A stretch of 64,000 bases of DNA from Bostrychus sinensis (Eukaryota; Chordata; Actinopteri; Gobiiformes; Eleotridae). Shown here piece after piece: positions 12,357-23,262 of the stretch. The position numbers were made by a program, and so were the translations under genes. A model generated the notes under the pieces. It was not told the origin of the DNA, ran no database searches, and saw only the letters and a list, made by a program, of their open reading frames with translations. Position 1 is the first letter of the stretch; every line of letters begins with the position of its first letter. The DNA lies in contig CM036242.1 in NCBI GenBank assembly GCA_020698575.1, positions 9,435,624 to 9,499,623 on the forward strand. The letters are read 5' to 3'.

Positions 12357-12534
12357 GGGGGAGACGCACTTTGTCAAGTTTACAAGAGAAATCCAAATGA
12401 ATGGTTTAGTTCAATTATAAGTGAAGTTTAGATTGCATATAAATGTGTCACTCTGATTGGCACGGCAGTAATTTTTAGAAACTGGATAATGCAGTTCATT
12501 GTGGGATGATAGTTGCATGTATACGCTCCAGGAC

Positions 12535-12665
12535 AGACAGTGGCACATAGTAACACAGGTAAACAAATAAGAAAAACAAAGACTTGTGCTTGGAACAATA
12601 CTCACATATTTTCAAACCAGCGAAGACATAGAACTTGGGTTAGGCTACCATTGGCTAACTTGTTT
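12535..12665 (+). repeat. Dispersed repeat V, fragment 2
   Basis: It contains ACAGTGGCACATAGTAACAC followed by AGGTAAACA, which recurs at 25486-25512 with one change, and TTTTCAAACCAGCGAAGACA, which resembles 25995-26015. The class is unknown. It lies directly upstream of a TTAA MITE. Confidence 0.55.
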
Positions 12666-12696
12666 GTTGGTTATTATGTGCATTTATGACATATAA

Positions 12697-13361
12697 AAGG
12701 GGACCCATTATGCTAACTCAACTTTTAATTAAGGTTTTAATTGTATTATATTACTGTTTCCTCCTACCACATATCTCTGCCTTCTTCAGGAAGCACATCT
12801 ACACTTTTCTAAAACACATACACTGTCACCAGACCTTCAACTACTCATACTGATAATTTCAGTGCTTTATCTGTCGTCACTACGAAGGAGTCAGCTTATT
12901 TTTGTATCTGTTAGCTTCAGGTTTCTAACAGCTGTGCTATTTATCCATCATATCCAGCCTTGTCCATCCCACCAATTTTCAAAACAAACACTCGGACATT
13001 CTCCTCTCATGTCTGAACTCAAATCCTCCCAACTTTATTCACGTGCGAACTCAAAGAAGAGCAGGCGCTGTCTGTAGAGGGCTTTAGCCAGAGGAAGCGT
13101 TAACAGTGCTAAGGCAGCTGCACTCTTTTTACCATAACTTGCTACTACTTTCCAGTGTTTCCAGCGCATAGTTTAGGCTGGCTGAGGCTGATAGTGGGTG
13201 GGGCCAGAGAGCCTTAAAGGGACAGGCACCTAATATAAGCAGTTTCAGCAAAGAGAAAGTAACAGCCTCCCAAAAGAAGAAAATAAATGAAGTGCTAATA
13301 CAAAAAGAGTCCAAATTTATTTCAAATAGATTGAAAAACAGCCTATTACATAGGTCTCCTT
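12697..13361. mobile_element. TTAA-flanked MITE, long subfamily, copy A
   Basis: The left end is AGGGGACCCATTATGCTAAC and the right end is CTATTACATAGGTCTCCT followed by TTAA. The left TTAA has decayed to ATAAA. The interior carries the long-subfamily block (CACTCGGACATTCTCCTCTC, then CCTCCCAACTTTATTC and CTGTCTGTAGAGGGCTTT), also present in the copies at 60.6 and 63.0 kb. TTAA targeting fits Kolobok or piggyBac non-autonomous elements. No transposase is encoded. Confidence 0.8.
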
Positions 13362-13367
13362 TAAAAA

Positions 13368-13950
13368 ATGTAAAAATGCAAACCTACAGGAGCCTCAGAC
13401 AGCTTTCATGTGGTTGTGGGTAGACACAGTTGACAAACATTTCTGTCTTTTTTGCGTTCATGTGCTTTGATCTCTGTCTGTTTGAGTCTGGTTTTACTGT
13501 TGATATCTGTAAATAAGTCATAGCATTTGCTCATTTGTAAACAAGGCTAAAACAACCAACAAACAACAAACTAAAAACTACTACAAAGTAAAATATGTGT
13601 CTTCTTTTTTAGGGTCTCTATCTGACCCTAAAACTTCATGTCCTCCTTTCACTATTTCTACTAATCCTTATTCTCCAAACTCTAGTCTAAACCCTATTCT
13701 AAACACTAGTTTTCATGTTTTTCAGATTTGTTTACATGTTACTCTGTGAAACTGTCTGCAGCATGCTTGGAGTGCTGTACTCAATCCATGTGCACCAATA
13801 GTCTCACACTAAATGGCATAAACCCAAAATAGATAAATTTGAACGACTATACTAATATACTAAGTTAGTTATACTAAGTTTAAGTGTATACATGCACTTC
13901 AAAACTCCCAAGGCAATAAGTTGAATTTCACTGCTCACATGTAAGGTCCT
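13368..13950. other. Unassigned AT-rich stretch
   Basis: No gene, repeat or transposon end recognised. Confidence 0.3.
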
Positions 13951-14070
13951 GTGAATGGCTGTCAGTGTCTGTGTGTTCTGCCAGGAGCGAGTGGTGCTTA
14001 GGAGTGGAAAATCCTCTGGAATGTTTTGAATGAGAGCTGCCAAAAGGTTTTCACTATGAGTTTAATGGCA
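13951..14070 (+). repeat. Local duplicated segment, copy 2
   Basis: It matches 12236-12356 from GAATGGCTGTCAGTGTCTG through GTTCTGCCAGGAGCGAG and CCTCTGGAATGTTTTG to GGTTTTCACTATGAGTTTAA, with several substitutions and small gaps. The two copies are 1.7 kb apart in direct orientation. Confidence 0.8.
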
Positions 14071-14074
14071 GCAC

Positions 14075-14734
14075 AGACACGCATCATCGGCTAACAAAGC
14101 TTTGGTGAAACTTTTATCACACACATGCTCCGCACAGATCTATTCTGGTGTGTAAAATAAATATGAGATGTTAAGAGGCTAATAAGCATGTCATAAAACA
14201 GTTTGGTGGCAGCTGAACTCTGAAGAGTGTGTGGTGCCAGCAGAAAGGCAGGCTAATGCTCCAGTGGCTGCACTGTGTCCTTGTGGCTGTTTATGACAGG
14301 GAGCTAAAGTCAGGACTCTGAAACACTGCTCTGGCACTTTCACTTGTCAAAACACACTGACATCTGAAATACTGCACAGCAGGCAGTTTAAACAAGAACC
14401 AATGAAAGGACAGACGTGGAGCATTTGTAGTGTATGACATAAACCTTAGACATGTAAAAACAAAGAAAAGCATATTAGCATATTAGAGTCAGACTGATGA
14501 CTAAACTACCCTAAATTCTTCCATCATGGTGTGAAACCACCCCCCTAACCTCACCAACAGCATAGCTAGCTTTACTGCTAAACTGAATTGAATTTATCTG
14601 TTCCACTTTGTTTCTGGTTTTGTGGGTTGCTTCTCTGTGTAGCTTTATGTTTGTGCTGGAAAAGATGATATAGATGATCTAATGGACTTTATTTAACAGT
14701 TCGACACACATTTAAAGCCTGTCTGCAATGGGAG
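14075..14734. other. Unassigned stretch
   Basis: No gene or mobile element recognised. Confidence 0.3.
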
Positions 14735-14995
14735 AGGATCTTTCCTTCAATATGGTCTACATAAGGTTTCTTCTTTTTATTCCCCCACAGCTGTTTTTTA
14801 TTTTATTTTATTTTTTTAGGAGTTTTTCCTTTCCAAGAAGGGGATGTCCTAGGACTCTTTAGTTATCGTTTATGTTTGATTGTGTGTTATGTCTGATTGT
14901 GTCTTTAGGTTTGATTAAGTGTTTGTAAAACCCTTTGAGGCGACTGTGGTTGCTGATACTGGGCTATCAATAAAACTGAATTGAAATTTAATTAA
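14735..14995 (+). repeat. LINE/SINE 3' end of the ATAAAACTGAATTGAA type
   Basis: It contains AGGAGTTTTTCCTTTCCAAG, then CCCTTTGAGGCGACTGTGG and the terminal CAATAAAACTGAATTGAAA. This order is the familiar 3' end of an abundant fish retroposon with TTGAA-rich terminal repeats. Only the 3' part is present. The parent clade is not assigned. Confidence 0.7.
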
Positions 14996-15286
14996 ATAGA
15001 TAATTAATGTGGATTATCGACAATAGGAGCTGTTAGTCCAAACGCAAGACCTCTTTCAGTGCAGTCATTTTATTGACCAAAGCCTCTTGTATGCTGTCAA
15101 CAATTAGATTCCTTGATAAAAAAAAAAAAAAAAGCCTAGATGACGTCTAAAGATCATATTCCTTGTCTAGTCTACACAAAGAGCCTATTCCCTCTTGATT
15201 TAAGTTGGATTTTGAGCATGTGGTATTATTGGATATGAGTTAAACTACCTCTGAATGCATTTGGATAGACACAGAGGTTGAAGTTA

Positions 15287-15550
15287 AGGTAGACTTTATT
15301 GTCCTCGTAAGGAAATTTGAACTATCCTTCAGTGACACTGGAGCAAACTGTCAGGAGCAGCAGGTGATCCTTCTCCAGACCTTGAGCCATGCAGGGTCCT
15401 AGTCAGCAGTATCTAGCTGGAGGATTGGCCTTTTGTGCATGTTCTGAGGAAACCAACCCAGACATGGGGAGAAAATGCAAACTCCACACAGAAAGCCACG
15501 CGGTCTGGGAATCAAACCCAAGACCTTCTTGCTGTGAGGTGAAAGTGCTA
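15287..15550 (-). repeat. tRNA-derived SINE with L2-type tail, antisense, near full length
   Basis: On the minus strand a tRNA-like head has the B box GGGTTTGATTCCCAGACC. It is followed by GTGTGGAGTTTGCATTTTCT, then GGCTCAAGGTCTGGAGAAGG, and finally TTTCCTTACGAGGACAATAA and AGTCTACC. The last part is an L2/Rex-type LINE 3' tail, which suggests borrowed mobilisation. The 3' half is closely matched by the SINE inside the Tc1 remnant at 58.52-58.67 kb. Confidence 0.82.
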
Positions 15551-16699
15551 AACAGAAAGTATTACTAACATGCAGTACTACCTCAAGATCAGCAACCAAT
15601 CAGAAAAACAAACCATTGCCATAAACTCACCACATCTTGGAAATAGGTCTAACTGGGAGTGTTCCCAAACCCACTTCCACAATTTTGGATGGATTTTCAG
15701 GGGTTGGAGCGAATGGACACAGATTAAACTATCACTGAATGCAACTGGATAGGCATGCAACCAATCAGAAATCAGGGGTCAGTACCATTACAAAAACTGC
15801 TTTATGAGAAACACAATTTTGATATTAGACATTGCATAAAATCTACAGATAAGCTGTGTTTTTTTGTTTTTTGTTTTTTTAGATTGTCGTAGAAATAGGT
15901 TTGAATGGGATGGGTTCCAGACCCATTTCACTTCACAAAGAAAATGAATGGCCTTCTTCCATTCACAATCTACTATTCTCTTTCTCTTGGCATCCATTTA
16001 TGTTTGATTAAGGCCCATGGAAATGTGTGTCAACTAAAAATTGCAGAAACATAAATTAAAGGTTACTTTCGCAATGGCAAAGGACATCAGGACAATTAGC
16101 TCCCAGACATACACTTGTTAATAAACCATGCCCATTTCATTGACCAGGAAAGGCAGTCTAGAGCTGTACTCTTTCCTAGTGTGAGAGAGTGACTTGGGTT
16201 AATGGCTTTGCTGCTGAGCTGTCGCATTTCAGAGCAGGTAGTGTGGAGCCCAGAGAGCTGGAGGGAAGTAAAAAGTGCTGGTGGTGGGGGTGGTGCGGTG
16301 TTGGGGGGTAGAGGAGTGGGTGGAAAAAAAAGCCGAGAGACAGCAGAAATGAGACAGAAGAGATGAGGAGAGGTGCAGAGCTACAGAGAGGCTTGGCTCA
16401 TCGATCGCCTCAGATAATTTCCCATTGATTGCTGCAGTGTTTGGAGATTGCTGGAGAAAGGTTTATTGGCCACACGCTGCAGCTGGAGGAGGCCATAAAA
16501 TAAGCACAGGTCGGTCTGCAGAGGCCTTTCTCTCTCCAACAGGAACACTGAGAAAACACACAGAGCCAGAGGGAACTGAACAGTCAGGATACAGGCACAG
16601 AACAAAATGGAGCAAACGAGGAACTTGTAAATTCTGTTTTCTGCGCCAGTTACTTCCCTTTACATGTATTTTTACACTGCTAATATACCATTACAGTAC
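15551..16699. other. Unassigned stretch with partial local repeats
   Basis: TTAAACTATCACTGAATGCA near 15725 resembles TTAAACTACCTCTGAATGCA near 15241, and AATCAGAAA recurs at 15599 and 15765, so this is probably old dispersed repeat. The 16140-16620 part is repeat-poor. No exon is supported. Confidence 0.3.
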
Positions 16700-16707
16700 A
16701 TTATTAA

Positions 16708-17084
16708 TAGGGGTGTAATGATACATTTACTATTTTTTTTTAATCCATACAATACAACTATATCAATACTCATCACCTTTTATCGGATCGTATCAATGCA
16801 TTGATCGATATACATGAAAAAAAAAAAAAAAAACAGTATTGGAAATATCAATATTAGAAATTTGCAGGTCTTTTGGATGTAATTTCTGTGTTTGATAATA
16901 AAAAAAGTTAAGTTCAACTTCTGTCTGCTGGACATAACCAACCCCTGATGCTCAATTTAGTAAACTTTCATTTTTTTGGCAAAAACTTGCTGAAAGATAT
17001 AGTATCATTCTTAGTCAGCCAATATCGTTCTTTAATTAAATTGAAACAATGCCAGTCCAGATGTATTGTATTGTTACAGCCCTA
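16708..17084. mobile_element. hAT-type MITE, TAGGGGTGTAA family, copy 1
   Basis: The 377-bp element has left end TAGGGGTGTAATGATAC and right end GTATTGTTACAGCCCTA, which are inverted repeats. An exact 8-bp duplication, ATTATTAA, flanks it (16700-16707 and 17085-17092). The interior holds scattered TATCG motifs and blocks such as CTGTCTGCTGGACA that are shared with the copy at 59870-60345. Eight-bp duplications and TAGGG...CCCTA ends are diagnostic of hAT. Non-coding. Confidence 0.95.
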
Positions 17085-17092
17085 ATTATTAA

Positions 17093-17591
17093 TCCTTTTC
17101 CAAGTCACCTTCATGACCAGTAATCTTCCTTTTATGGTTGAAAGTGAGAAAAGACCATAGGGCAATAAGGATACGTGGCTTAAAAGTACTAAAAACAGAA
17201 CTGAATTTTTACAGTGCATTTTATTTCAATCATATTTTGGGTGGTTTTAAAGTTTGAGACATACTGGGGTCACGTTGAATCATTGACCATTTTGCACCAG
17301 TTCTCAGTAAGAGCTGAGCCTGTAAGGTCTTTGTTTAGAGTGGCCCGGGGAGAGGGAAGTCAGGGCATCTGTATTCAGGCAACTGTTCCCATGAACAGTC
17401 TTACCTTTGTAAAAAATAGAAGGCACATGTAACCATGGTAACATTCTAAAATTTGAGCTGCAACTGATGCCTTATGGACTGGTGATAGGGAAATTAGAAG
17501 ACATTTAAGATGCATTTTAGATACAATTTAACCGTACACCGTCTGCCTTTTATTCTAAGTCAAGTCCCAAATCCAGCCACAAAGGGTTCAC
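17093..17591. other. Unassigned stretch
   Basis: No gene or mobile element recognised. A 72-codon plus frame at 17214-17432 has no support. Confidence 0.3.
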
Positions 17592-17911
17592 AAGCCAGTA
17601 CACCCTTTGTGCCAGTCCTAAGCCTGGATAAATGGACAGGGTTGCACAAAGAATGGCATCTGGTGTCAAACCAATGCCAAATCTACAGTTGCAAGAAAAA
17701 GTATGTGAACCCTTTGGAATTATTTGGATTTCTGCATGCTTTGGCCATAAAATGTGATCTGATCTTCATCTAAGTCACAACAACAGAGAAACAGTCTGCT
17801 TAAACTAATGCTGCAAAAACAATTATGTTTTTATTTTTATTGAACATTTATGACTGCACACTAGGAGCCAGATAATTTGCTGTGGCGACCCCAGAAAGGA
17901 AAAGCCAAAAG
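17592..17911 (+). repeat. SINE/LINE 3'-tail repeat, split by a Tc1-like fragment
   Basis: The left part (17592-17683) reads CCAGTCCTAAGCCTGGATAA, then GGCATCTGGTGTCAAACC and GCCAAATC. The right part (about 17863-17911) reads TTTGCTGTGGCGACCCCAG and AAAGCC. Together they are a common teleost 3'-tail module, which is uninterrupted at 41096-41206 and antisense at 32505-32672. The intervening sequence is the Tc1-like piece listed separately. Confidence 0.8.
17684..17862 (+). mobile_element. Tc1-like transposon 5' fragment nested in the tail repeat
   Basis: It begins at a TA with CAGTTGCAAGAAAAAGTATG, a terminus I recognise from vertebrate Tc1/mariner-like elements. It continues through GTGATCTGATCTTCATCTAA and TTTTTATTGAACATTTATGA. 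The opposite inverted repeat is absent, so the copy is truncated, and its right boundary is approximate. No transposase codons remain. Confidence 0.72.
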
Positions 17912-18803
17912 TAAAGAAAAACTATGAACTATTAACTCCTTTCCAATAGCAAATGTCTACTTTGAGAATTTTAGGTTTCTTTTTGGGACATGTCACTTTT
18001 TGTGTGGCATCTTACACAATAAGCATTAACCAGTCAAGACTGGGGCAGGTCCATATGACACTTGGACTTGACTGTGATCAATTTTAGTTGGTCCTTGGTA
18101 TAGACCCTTCTTGTGTTTGTAAAATCAAGTCAGATTTGGCAAATGACAACCACTCTGCCACATGTGAGTAATATCAGAGCCTGGTTAGAAAACATTAGAG
18201 AGTGTGTCAACATTTAGTGGTTTTATTTACAAAAGTGATTGGCATCTATACTTAGCATATAAGCTAAACAATACAAAATTTACATTTCTTAATTTCAATG
18301 TTAAGCAGGAAAAGTAGTTAACAGAAATGTGTTGGGCTACAGCAGTTTGACATTGTATGCTCACATTAAAAAAGGACAGGCAGACTAAAACACTTGTTCC
18401 TGCTGCCTCCAAGAACGTCTGAATTAATATTTTTATTTTGTTTCCTGATAGAAATAAATGGGTTAGAATGTTAATCTTGATACTGTGCTGTATGTACAAC
18501 TTTTTAATAACGCCACTCCTGGAAGGGTCTATAGTAGACCCTCTGTGTGAATGAACAAGTTCAGTGCATGTAAGTACAGAGAGCTGTGTGGGGTAGCTTC
18601 AGAAATACCAAGGTGATGTGTGACAGGATGGAGTTGTGACACGTGGCTTTGGTGACATGCTTTTGTTAAGCTGCAAAGTAATGTGAGGCATGATGACTGC
18701 AAAATGGCCTCTGTCTTCCACCTTTGCTTTTTCTTCTTGTAAACAATTGCATAATCTCCACCATATAAATGCTGAATAGCTGCATGTGTGGTCAGTGACA
18801 GAC
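17912..18803. other. Unassigned stretch
   Basis: No gene or mobile element recognised. A 90-codon minus frame (18227-18499) is compositionally ordinary AT-rich sequence. Confidence 0.3.
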
Positions 18804-19556
18804 TGCGTTTCCATGCACTAGAATACTCTGCTCTTTATTTGAATATTGGCATACTCCGAATATGATACTGTCATGTAAACACCATAGGATTACTTAATTA
18901 GATTAAGGTCATATTCAAAATAAGCCTTAATTGAAATAAGACACTTGGAGTATTCTGATCTTAATCTCATTATTGCTTGCTCTCACCTTTTTAGCCGAAG
19001 TTACCGGTGACTTCGTGACTGATAAACAAAGAGAAAACTTGCAAAGTGCCTAATTCTTTGCAAAACAAGCAAGCGGTTATTAGCAACAGCTGTTTCCACT
19101 TTTAGACAGCACTGCAGGGCTCTCGCTTCGTAAAACAAACATTGCATTTATTCTGAACATTACATTAACACGAGTCAAACTAGTGATGTTATATAGTGAA
19201 TCGTTAAAATGTAGGGTTAGTACAGCTGCACAACGCAGAAAATATACTGCAGAAAGCTGTGACTAAACAGGAAACCGGAACGTTTTTTGTAGTGTTAGCA
19301 TTAGCTTTACACAGAGCCTCTCACCGCTACACTCCAGGATTTACTCTCGTCCTTTTATTAAATACTGACAGCTGCAGTAATATTTTAAATATCTGCTAAA
19401 AATACGTTTTATATCTCATATATTAACACAACATTTACAACTCTAACTAGCTTAATCAGAATATGCACTTAACAGGTTTCTCCAGTAGCACATATTCAGA
19501 GCATGAGTTTAATCTGAATATGGACCTTAATCATATGATGTGCCATGTAATGCACT
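18804..19556. mobile_element. Putative DNA transposon with imperfect inverted ends, containing repeat S sequence
   Basis: The left end GACTGCGTTTCCATGCAC is an imperfect inverse of the right end GTGCCATGTAATGCACTG. Both ends are followed inward by ATATTC/GAATAT-rich sequence. The interior (19270-19450) contains CCAGGATTTACTC, ACGTTTTATATCT and TTAACACAACATTT, shared with the repeat S copy at 54.05-54.15 kb. No clear target duplication was found and the superfamily is not assigned. Confidence 0.5.
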
Positions 19557-21968
19557 GATTGTGGCTGGTGACCTTTAGATAACAAATTTTTGAAACCACC
19601 TTTTCGTTTTGAACACTGAATGGACCACATAGCGTTTACAACTTACATATAAATCTTGTTCTGCACATATCTGTTTAGTTTAAGTGAGTTTATTTCGGTC
19701 ACAAAAAAATATAATAATTTGTACTAATGCACTTTGTAATACATATACACATACAATACATGTATACAAAGAGAAAAACAATGACATTACAACCAAAAAC
19801 GTGTAGGCTGAAGCCACAGCTTATTACGCCTACCCTATTTACTTTACTACATCTACCATGTGATATCTAGACAATATTTTAAAGAAAATTATTTCTTTGT
19901 TTTTGACAGAAGATCAAACCTATGAAAAAATAAATAAACATAAAAAAAACTTAAATTTCATTTTCATATTTGTTTCTAATGAATTTTGAATAGTTTTTTA
20001 AAGTAAATTAGTGAATTACTCCTTTTAAGTTCATCTGTAATCTCAGAATTCAACAAGTTTACCTCTTTAACAAAAATACATTTCTTCTTTACATTTGTTC
20101 TAACAGCCTGTGTTTTAAACATTAAACACATCTCCCCTCAGATCATACCCATCATCCCTGTCTTCAAACATACACAAAATATTATTTGGCAGTAACTTTT
20201 TTTTAACTTTATACATAAATAATTCTGTATTAAGACAAACTAAATCAAAGAATTTTTATGCTTTAAATTTGATAAATATTGGTTTAGTTGATTCATTGTA
20301 AGCAGAATGGTTGGTGATCCTTATGGCTTTTTCTGTAAAGTAAGGATTGGTTTTGCATTTGTTGCGTATGTCTGCCCTCACACTTCAGCACAATAGGTCA
20401 TCTGAACATGGAAGTAGATTTCGTAGTAAGTGGTGTTTTTTAAAAACTATCTGGGTCACAAGTAAACTGCTTGTGGCTGCAATCTGTGCATAGCCTTAAG
20501 CACTGCATTTACATATACCGTACCTCGTGTGGCTTTTGAATACTGCTTGCATCATAAATGATACTAGAACACTCCTCATCAGTGATGTACCACATAGTCC
20601 GGCAGAAATCCAGAGGGCAGCAGGTGCGTGGAGTTTTTATTAGACTGAAATAGAGGTCCATTGACATCCTCTCTGACATCAATAACATACAGCCGCATCA
20701 GCCTGCCTACAATAATAATCACAGGAATAATTGGCACGTTGCTGCTTCTCGTTCTGTCAGTGCAAGCGCCCACGCACACAGCCGAATGAAAAAGGCTCTA
20801 TTCTGTATTCCTTCTTTATTACTCCCAGGTCCCAATGCACCGGGATAATAAACCCAGAAGCGCTGCGCATATATACACTTTAACCACATGTTGACACGCG
20901 CTCTGATGACACACTTTGACAAGAGGAAATGACTTGATGCCTGCGAACGTTGACACGGAGAGGAAAGTTAGAAGTGGAGCAGCGGCCATGAATCTAATAG
21001 CATCAACAGTATCTATTACAGGCTCTCCCACTGGGCGCCACACTAAAAGATATATCACAAGGCCGCAGCCCGGAGGCTCCAGACTCAAATGTTTAGGAGG
21101 TAATGGTTGAGAATACAAGCCACTTTTGCATCGCTGTTTCATTGTATTTCTATTCTCGTAAACAAAATGGGCCATCTGAGGATTTTGGTGATGTGAAGTT
21201 AAGCAGACTGCAATAGACATTCAATGGAGCAATGAGTATGAGCTACCAATAAAACATTATGGGTTAACAGGAAGATAGAAACAACAGCTTGATTAAAACT
21301 TGTGCTGTAAGTGAGTGAGTAGTAAACGTTAGCAAGTGGCTCAACATTCATCTGTACAATTTACACACGCATCTAAGCTACACCAGCTAAAGGCTACTGT
21401 AAGTAAGTTATCCTGGCCAGTCATACAACTGATTTTACTATTCTATATAAAGAATGAATCTGTTTATTTGAGTAGGATTTCCAGAGGGACGAACATAGAC
21501 GTTGATTAAACTAACTAAATGCTCTGTTTCCACTGATTCCTTAAAGCTATTTTTCATTTTGTAGTAAAATGGCATGATCCAAAAAGTGTAAGGAAATAAA
21601 AAGCTCTTTTTCTATGGTTCTGTTCAAAATAAAGTAATAACTCTGCTGATCTTATCTCATTGTTTCTTTATGGCAGCAGTAAAGCATTTATTGAAAAAGC
21701 TTTTTTTATGTCACGTTTTTAAAAATTCTAAAACATGCAGTGATTTATAAACCATTCTAGAAGTGACATAATTAGAAAAGTTACACTTGCAGCCTGGTAC
21801 TGAGATCAACGCTGTCCCATTCATTTCTACAAGGAAGCAAAATAAAAACTATTAAATCTGATCATACACTATTGTCAAACTATTTCTGTAACTATTTGTC
21901 CTGTTATGTTGTTTAGCTTATATGCTAATTATAGATGCTAAGTGCAACATTAAATTAAATGGCTAAAC
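19557..21968. other. Unassigned stretch, possible old LINE and conserved noncoding segment
   Basis: 19680-20440 is very AT-rich and looks like an old antisense LINE 3' region, but I cannot name it. 20580-21090 is distinctly less AT-rich, repeat-free and crowded with TAAT/ATTA-type sites (for example ATAATAATCACAGGAATAAT). It is a candidate conserved noncoding element. A 133-codon minus frame (20819-21220) overlaps it without splice or domain support. Confidence 0.3.
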
Positions 21969-21976
21969 GTTTACAC

Positions 21977-22475
21977 CAGACGTGTCCAAAGTGCGGCCCG
22001 GGGGCCATTTGTGGCACGGTCTGAGATTTCATATGGCCCTCAGCTTCTATGACAAAATGCATTACTTATGGCCCTCCAGCACTTTCGTAGTGTTTCTGTA
22101 GCTTTGTCTGTAGCTTTGTCTGTATATTTATGCATCTCATCTAATACTCTCTGCGTTGCATTTTCAAATTAGTGTCGAAAAATAATTGCAGTTGCAGTTT
22201 TCATGTTCAGAGATGTTATTTTTTTGTGAATTAGATTAGACTGAACTTTATTAATCTCACAGTAGAGAAATTCACTTGTTTAGGTGGCTCTTATACAGAA
22301 TAAAGTGCAGAAAGCAAGAAAATAAAGTGAGCATGCATAATTATTTGGCTTTTGAAAACAAAATCCTTATCAAACAATGCACATTTTTTAGAAAGCATCA
22401 GGAGAGACTGTTGGCCCTTGAAGATTTGCACATCTCTAGATCTGGCCCTCATTGGAAAAAGTTTGGACGCCCCTG
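21977..22475. mobile_element. hAT-type non-autonomous element, CAGNNGYGTCCAAA ends, perfect 8-bp duplication
   Basis: The left end CAGACGTGTCCAAAGTGCGG and right end AAAGTTTGGACGCCCCTG are imperfect inverted repeats. GTTTACAC is repeated exactly on both sides (21969-21976, 22476-22483). GGCCC-rich subterminal motifs (CGGCCCGGGGGCC near the left, CTGGCCCTC near both ends) resemble Charlie-like hAT elements. A LINE 3' tail (22228-22300) sits inside it. No transposase frame. Confidence 0.94.
22228..22300 (-). repeat. LINE 3' tail inside the hAT element
   Basis: On the minus strand it reads AATTTCTCTACTGTGAGATT then AATAAAGTTCAGTCTAATC, an L2/Rex-type 3' end. It lies wholly within 21977-22475, so it either inserted into that hAT copy or was captured by its family. 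Confidence 0.6.
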
Positions 22476-22634
22476 GTTTACACACTCGCTAATGTTATTA
22501 AACCAGGCTCTGATATTACTCACATGAGGTTGAGTGGTTGTTAGTTGTCAAACCTGTCTTGATAATTCATAATTTGCAATGTTTGGAAGCCAGCGCTAAT
22601 TCTGTCATTAAAAATGTTAAAAATTCTTAAAGGC

Positions 22635-22730
22635 TCTATAGTGATACAGGACAAGAACAAGAAGGACATAATTGTCAGGGAGGGGCAGTTTGTCCTGTTA
22701 AAGAGTTGATCTACCACTAAATTAACACTA
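22635..22730 (-). repeat. Dispersed repeat T, copy 1 (antisense)
   Basis: On the minus strand it reads TAGTGGTAGATCAACTC, GACAAACTGCCCCTCCC and TTCTTGTCCT, closely matching plus-strand copies at 28735-28890 and 34128-34270. The class is unknown. Confidence 0.65.
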
Positions 22731-23164
22731 TAAATATTGTTTTGTCCAAAATTCAACACAGAGTTGCTTGAAGGTGAACTGTACCATGTAAAAAGTATAG
22801 ACACTGACATTTTGCTAAATATCAGGCAACTGCATTGCATATCAGGAAAATAAGCACAGACATATGGCTCTACAGAAGATTATACAGAAATATGAGCAGG
22901 TTATAGCTTCTTAACAAACAACATAACAGCCACTACTGCTACATCAGTAGTTCTCGTGTCTATCCGTAGCTTAGAAGTCTCTAAATTGGTCTCTTGTGCA
23001 ATTAATTAAATTGGAAAGATTGCAGTTGCCATGGTGACAATGTCTTTTTAAATCATGCTGGTCCTTCACTTTGACCAATTATGTAAAGACTGTCTTGTCT
23101 GATGTGTATATAGTTCATGATATAATATTTCGGACTCACTTTGCCGTTGTTCAAGGCAGTATTT

Positions 23165-23262
23165 GGGGGCTGCAGTGGCTCAGACGGTAGAGACGTGGAG
23201 GTGCAATCCCTGCTACCGGCACTGCATACTGTCGTTGTGTCCTTGGGCAAAACTCAAACAAC
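23165..23262 (+). repeat. tRNA-derived SINE, 5' part
   Basis: An A-box region GTGGCTCAGACGGTAGAG and a B-box-like GGAGGTGCAATCCCT are followed by CATACTGTCGTTGTGTCC and TTGGGCAAAACTCAA, the same core as the antisense SINEs at 2.5 and 10.4 kb. The 3' tail is missing. The following sequence to 24.0 kb is unassigned. Confidence 0.78.

Noticed and set aside
20819..21220. 133-codon minus-strand open frame
   Set aside because: A plus-strand frame overlaps it, there is no domain or splice context, and local composition with few stop codons explains its length.
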